A stretch of 6,123 nt of DNA from Verrucomicrobiota bacterium (GTDB lineage: Bacteria; Verrucomicrobiota; Verrucomicrobiia; Opitutales; UBA2995): contig JAPUIL010000087.1 in NCBI GenBank assembly GCA_027297085.1, positions 1 through 6,123 of the forward strand, in the 5' to 3' direction. Positions 5,632 to 6,123 of the stretch are shown piece after piece. The stretch's first letter is position 1, and each line of letters opens with the position of its first letter. Made by a program: the position numbers and the translations under genes. Under the pieces are notes generated by a model that had not been told where the DNA came from, made no database searches, and worked only from the letters and a program-made list of their open reading frames with translations.

Positions 5632-6123
5632 CATAAAACAGACCATATTGGATCCACTCTCGGACAACAATCCGATTACTATTCAAGTACTCGGAATTTG
5701 CTCGGCCCTTGCTGTCACCATCAAGATGGAAACCGCATTCGTGATGGCATTGGCCCTAACCAGTGTACTGACCTGCTCCAACTTCATCATTTCGCTACTC
5801 AGGAATGCAATACCAGGCAAAATACGCATGATCGTGGAGATGACGGTGATCGCGTCCCTGGTTATTTTGGCCGACAACATTCTCAAAGCCTACATGTACG
5901 ATATCAGCCGCCAGCTTAGCGTATTTGTAGGTTTGATAATAACCAATTGCATCGTGATGGGACGTGCGGAAGCCTTTGCTTTGCAGAATCCGCCAAGAAT
6001 TTCTCTCATCGATGGTCTTGGCAACGGACTTGGTTACAGCGCCGTGCTGATCATTGTAGCCTCCATTCGCGAGATCCTGGGTTCAGGAACGTGGTACAAC
6101 ATCCGGGTCATGCCATCCTTCTA
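5624..6123 (+). CDS. nqrD: Na+-translocating NADH:quinone oxidoreductase subunit D (cut by window edge)
   Basis: NqrD is a six-helix-type membrane subunit that pairs with NqrE in an inverted-topology arrangement. In Vibrio the two jointly bind an intramembrane iron centre (now regarded as 2Fe-2S) through two cysteines from each subunit. The window gives the first 166 residues of about 210. They start '[18 protein letters not shown]', then '[20 protein letters not shown]' (22-41), '[20 protein letters not shown]' (87-106), '[14 protein letters not shown]' (107-120), 'DGLGNGLGY' and 'REILGSG'. The expected iron-site cysteines are present at about 26 and 109, equivalent to Cys29 and Cys112 of Vibrio. 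The ATG overlaps the nqrC stop (ATGGCTAA). The rest, with nqrE and nqrF, should lie to the right. Confidence 0.98.
   Translation, partial: MANIKQTILDPLSDNNPITIQVLGICSALAVTIKMETAFVMALALTSVLTCSNFIISLLRNAIPGKIRMIVEMTVIASLVILADNILKAYMYDISRQLSVFVGLIITNCIVMGRAEAFALQNPPRISLIDGLGNGLGYSAVLIIVASIREILGSGTWYNIRVMPSF

Noticed and set aside
1..6123. CRISPR array, transposon, phage or defence system
   Set aside because: No regularly spaced direct repeats, transposase, integrase, toxin-antitoxin or nuclease genes are visible; the coding content is SecA, a CBS protein and NqrA-D.

Overview
The window looks like ordinary chromosomal housekeeping DNA from a Gram-negative bacterium. The most likely source is the Verrucomicrobiota (Opitutae-like), with a wider Bacteroidota/PVC origin possible. 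Three things point there. SecA carries 'SEWMG' after the 'NDYLAQRD' motif and the extra 'MGMPKNK' block typical of those phyla. Shine-Dalgarno sites are weak or absent before several genes. A Na+-translocating NQR operon is present. A near-consensus sigma70 promoter ahead of nqrA argues mildly against Bacteroidota proper. All taxonomy here is inference from protein flavour, not from a search.

Layout. Positions 1-1010 (minus strand) hold the N-terminal 336 residues of SecA, the ATPase motor of the Sec export pathway; its C-terminal part lies beyond the left edge. Positions 1011-1375 are a divergent intergenic region. It contains a compact element: an orphan T-arm/acceptor/CCA-like sequence fused to a strong stem-loop, probably a dispersed intergenic repeat derived from a tRNA or tmRNA 3' end. 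It also has a perfect 6-bp inverted repeat just before the next gene. Positions 1376-1825 encode a small stand-alone protein with two CBS domains. Positions 1826-2299 are non-coding. They hold two small inverted-repeat structures, one excellent promoter (TTGTCA, 17 nt, TATAAT) and a possible second promoter.

Positions 2300-6123 are the start of the nqr operon: nqrA, nqrB, nqrC and the 5' part of nqrD, packed with a 1-nt gap and two 8-nt overlaps. NqrA-F together form the Na+-pumping NADH:quinone oxidoreductase. NqrB and NqrC carry covalent FMN, NqrD with NqrE holds an iron site within the membrane, and NqrF (not in the window) takes electrons from NADH. nqrE and nqrF are expected just past the right edge.

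I find no undescribed multi-gene system here. The points most worth a second look are the T-arm-like repeat upstream of secA, the choice of nqrA start and its promoter(s), the Ala-for-Gly change in the NqrC flavin-attachment motif, and the palindrome over the CBS gene's putative promoter.
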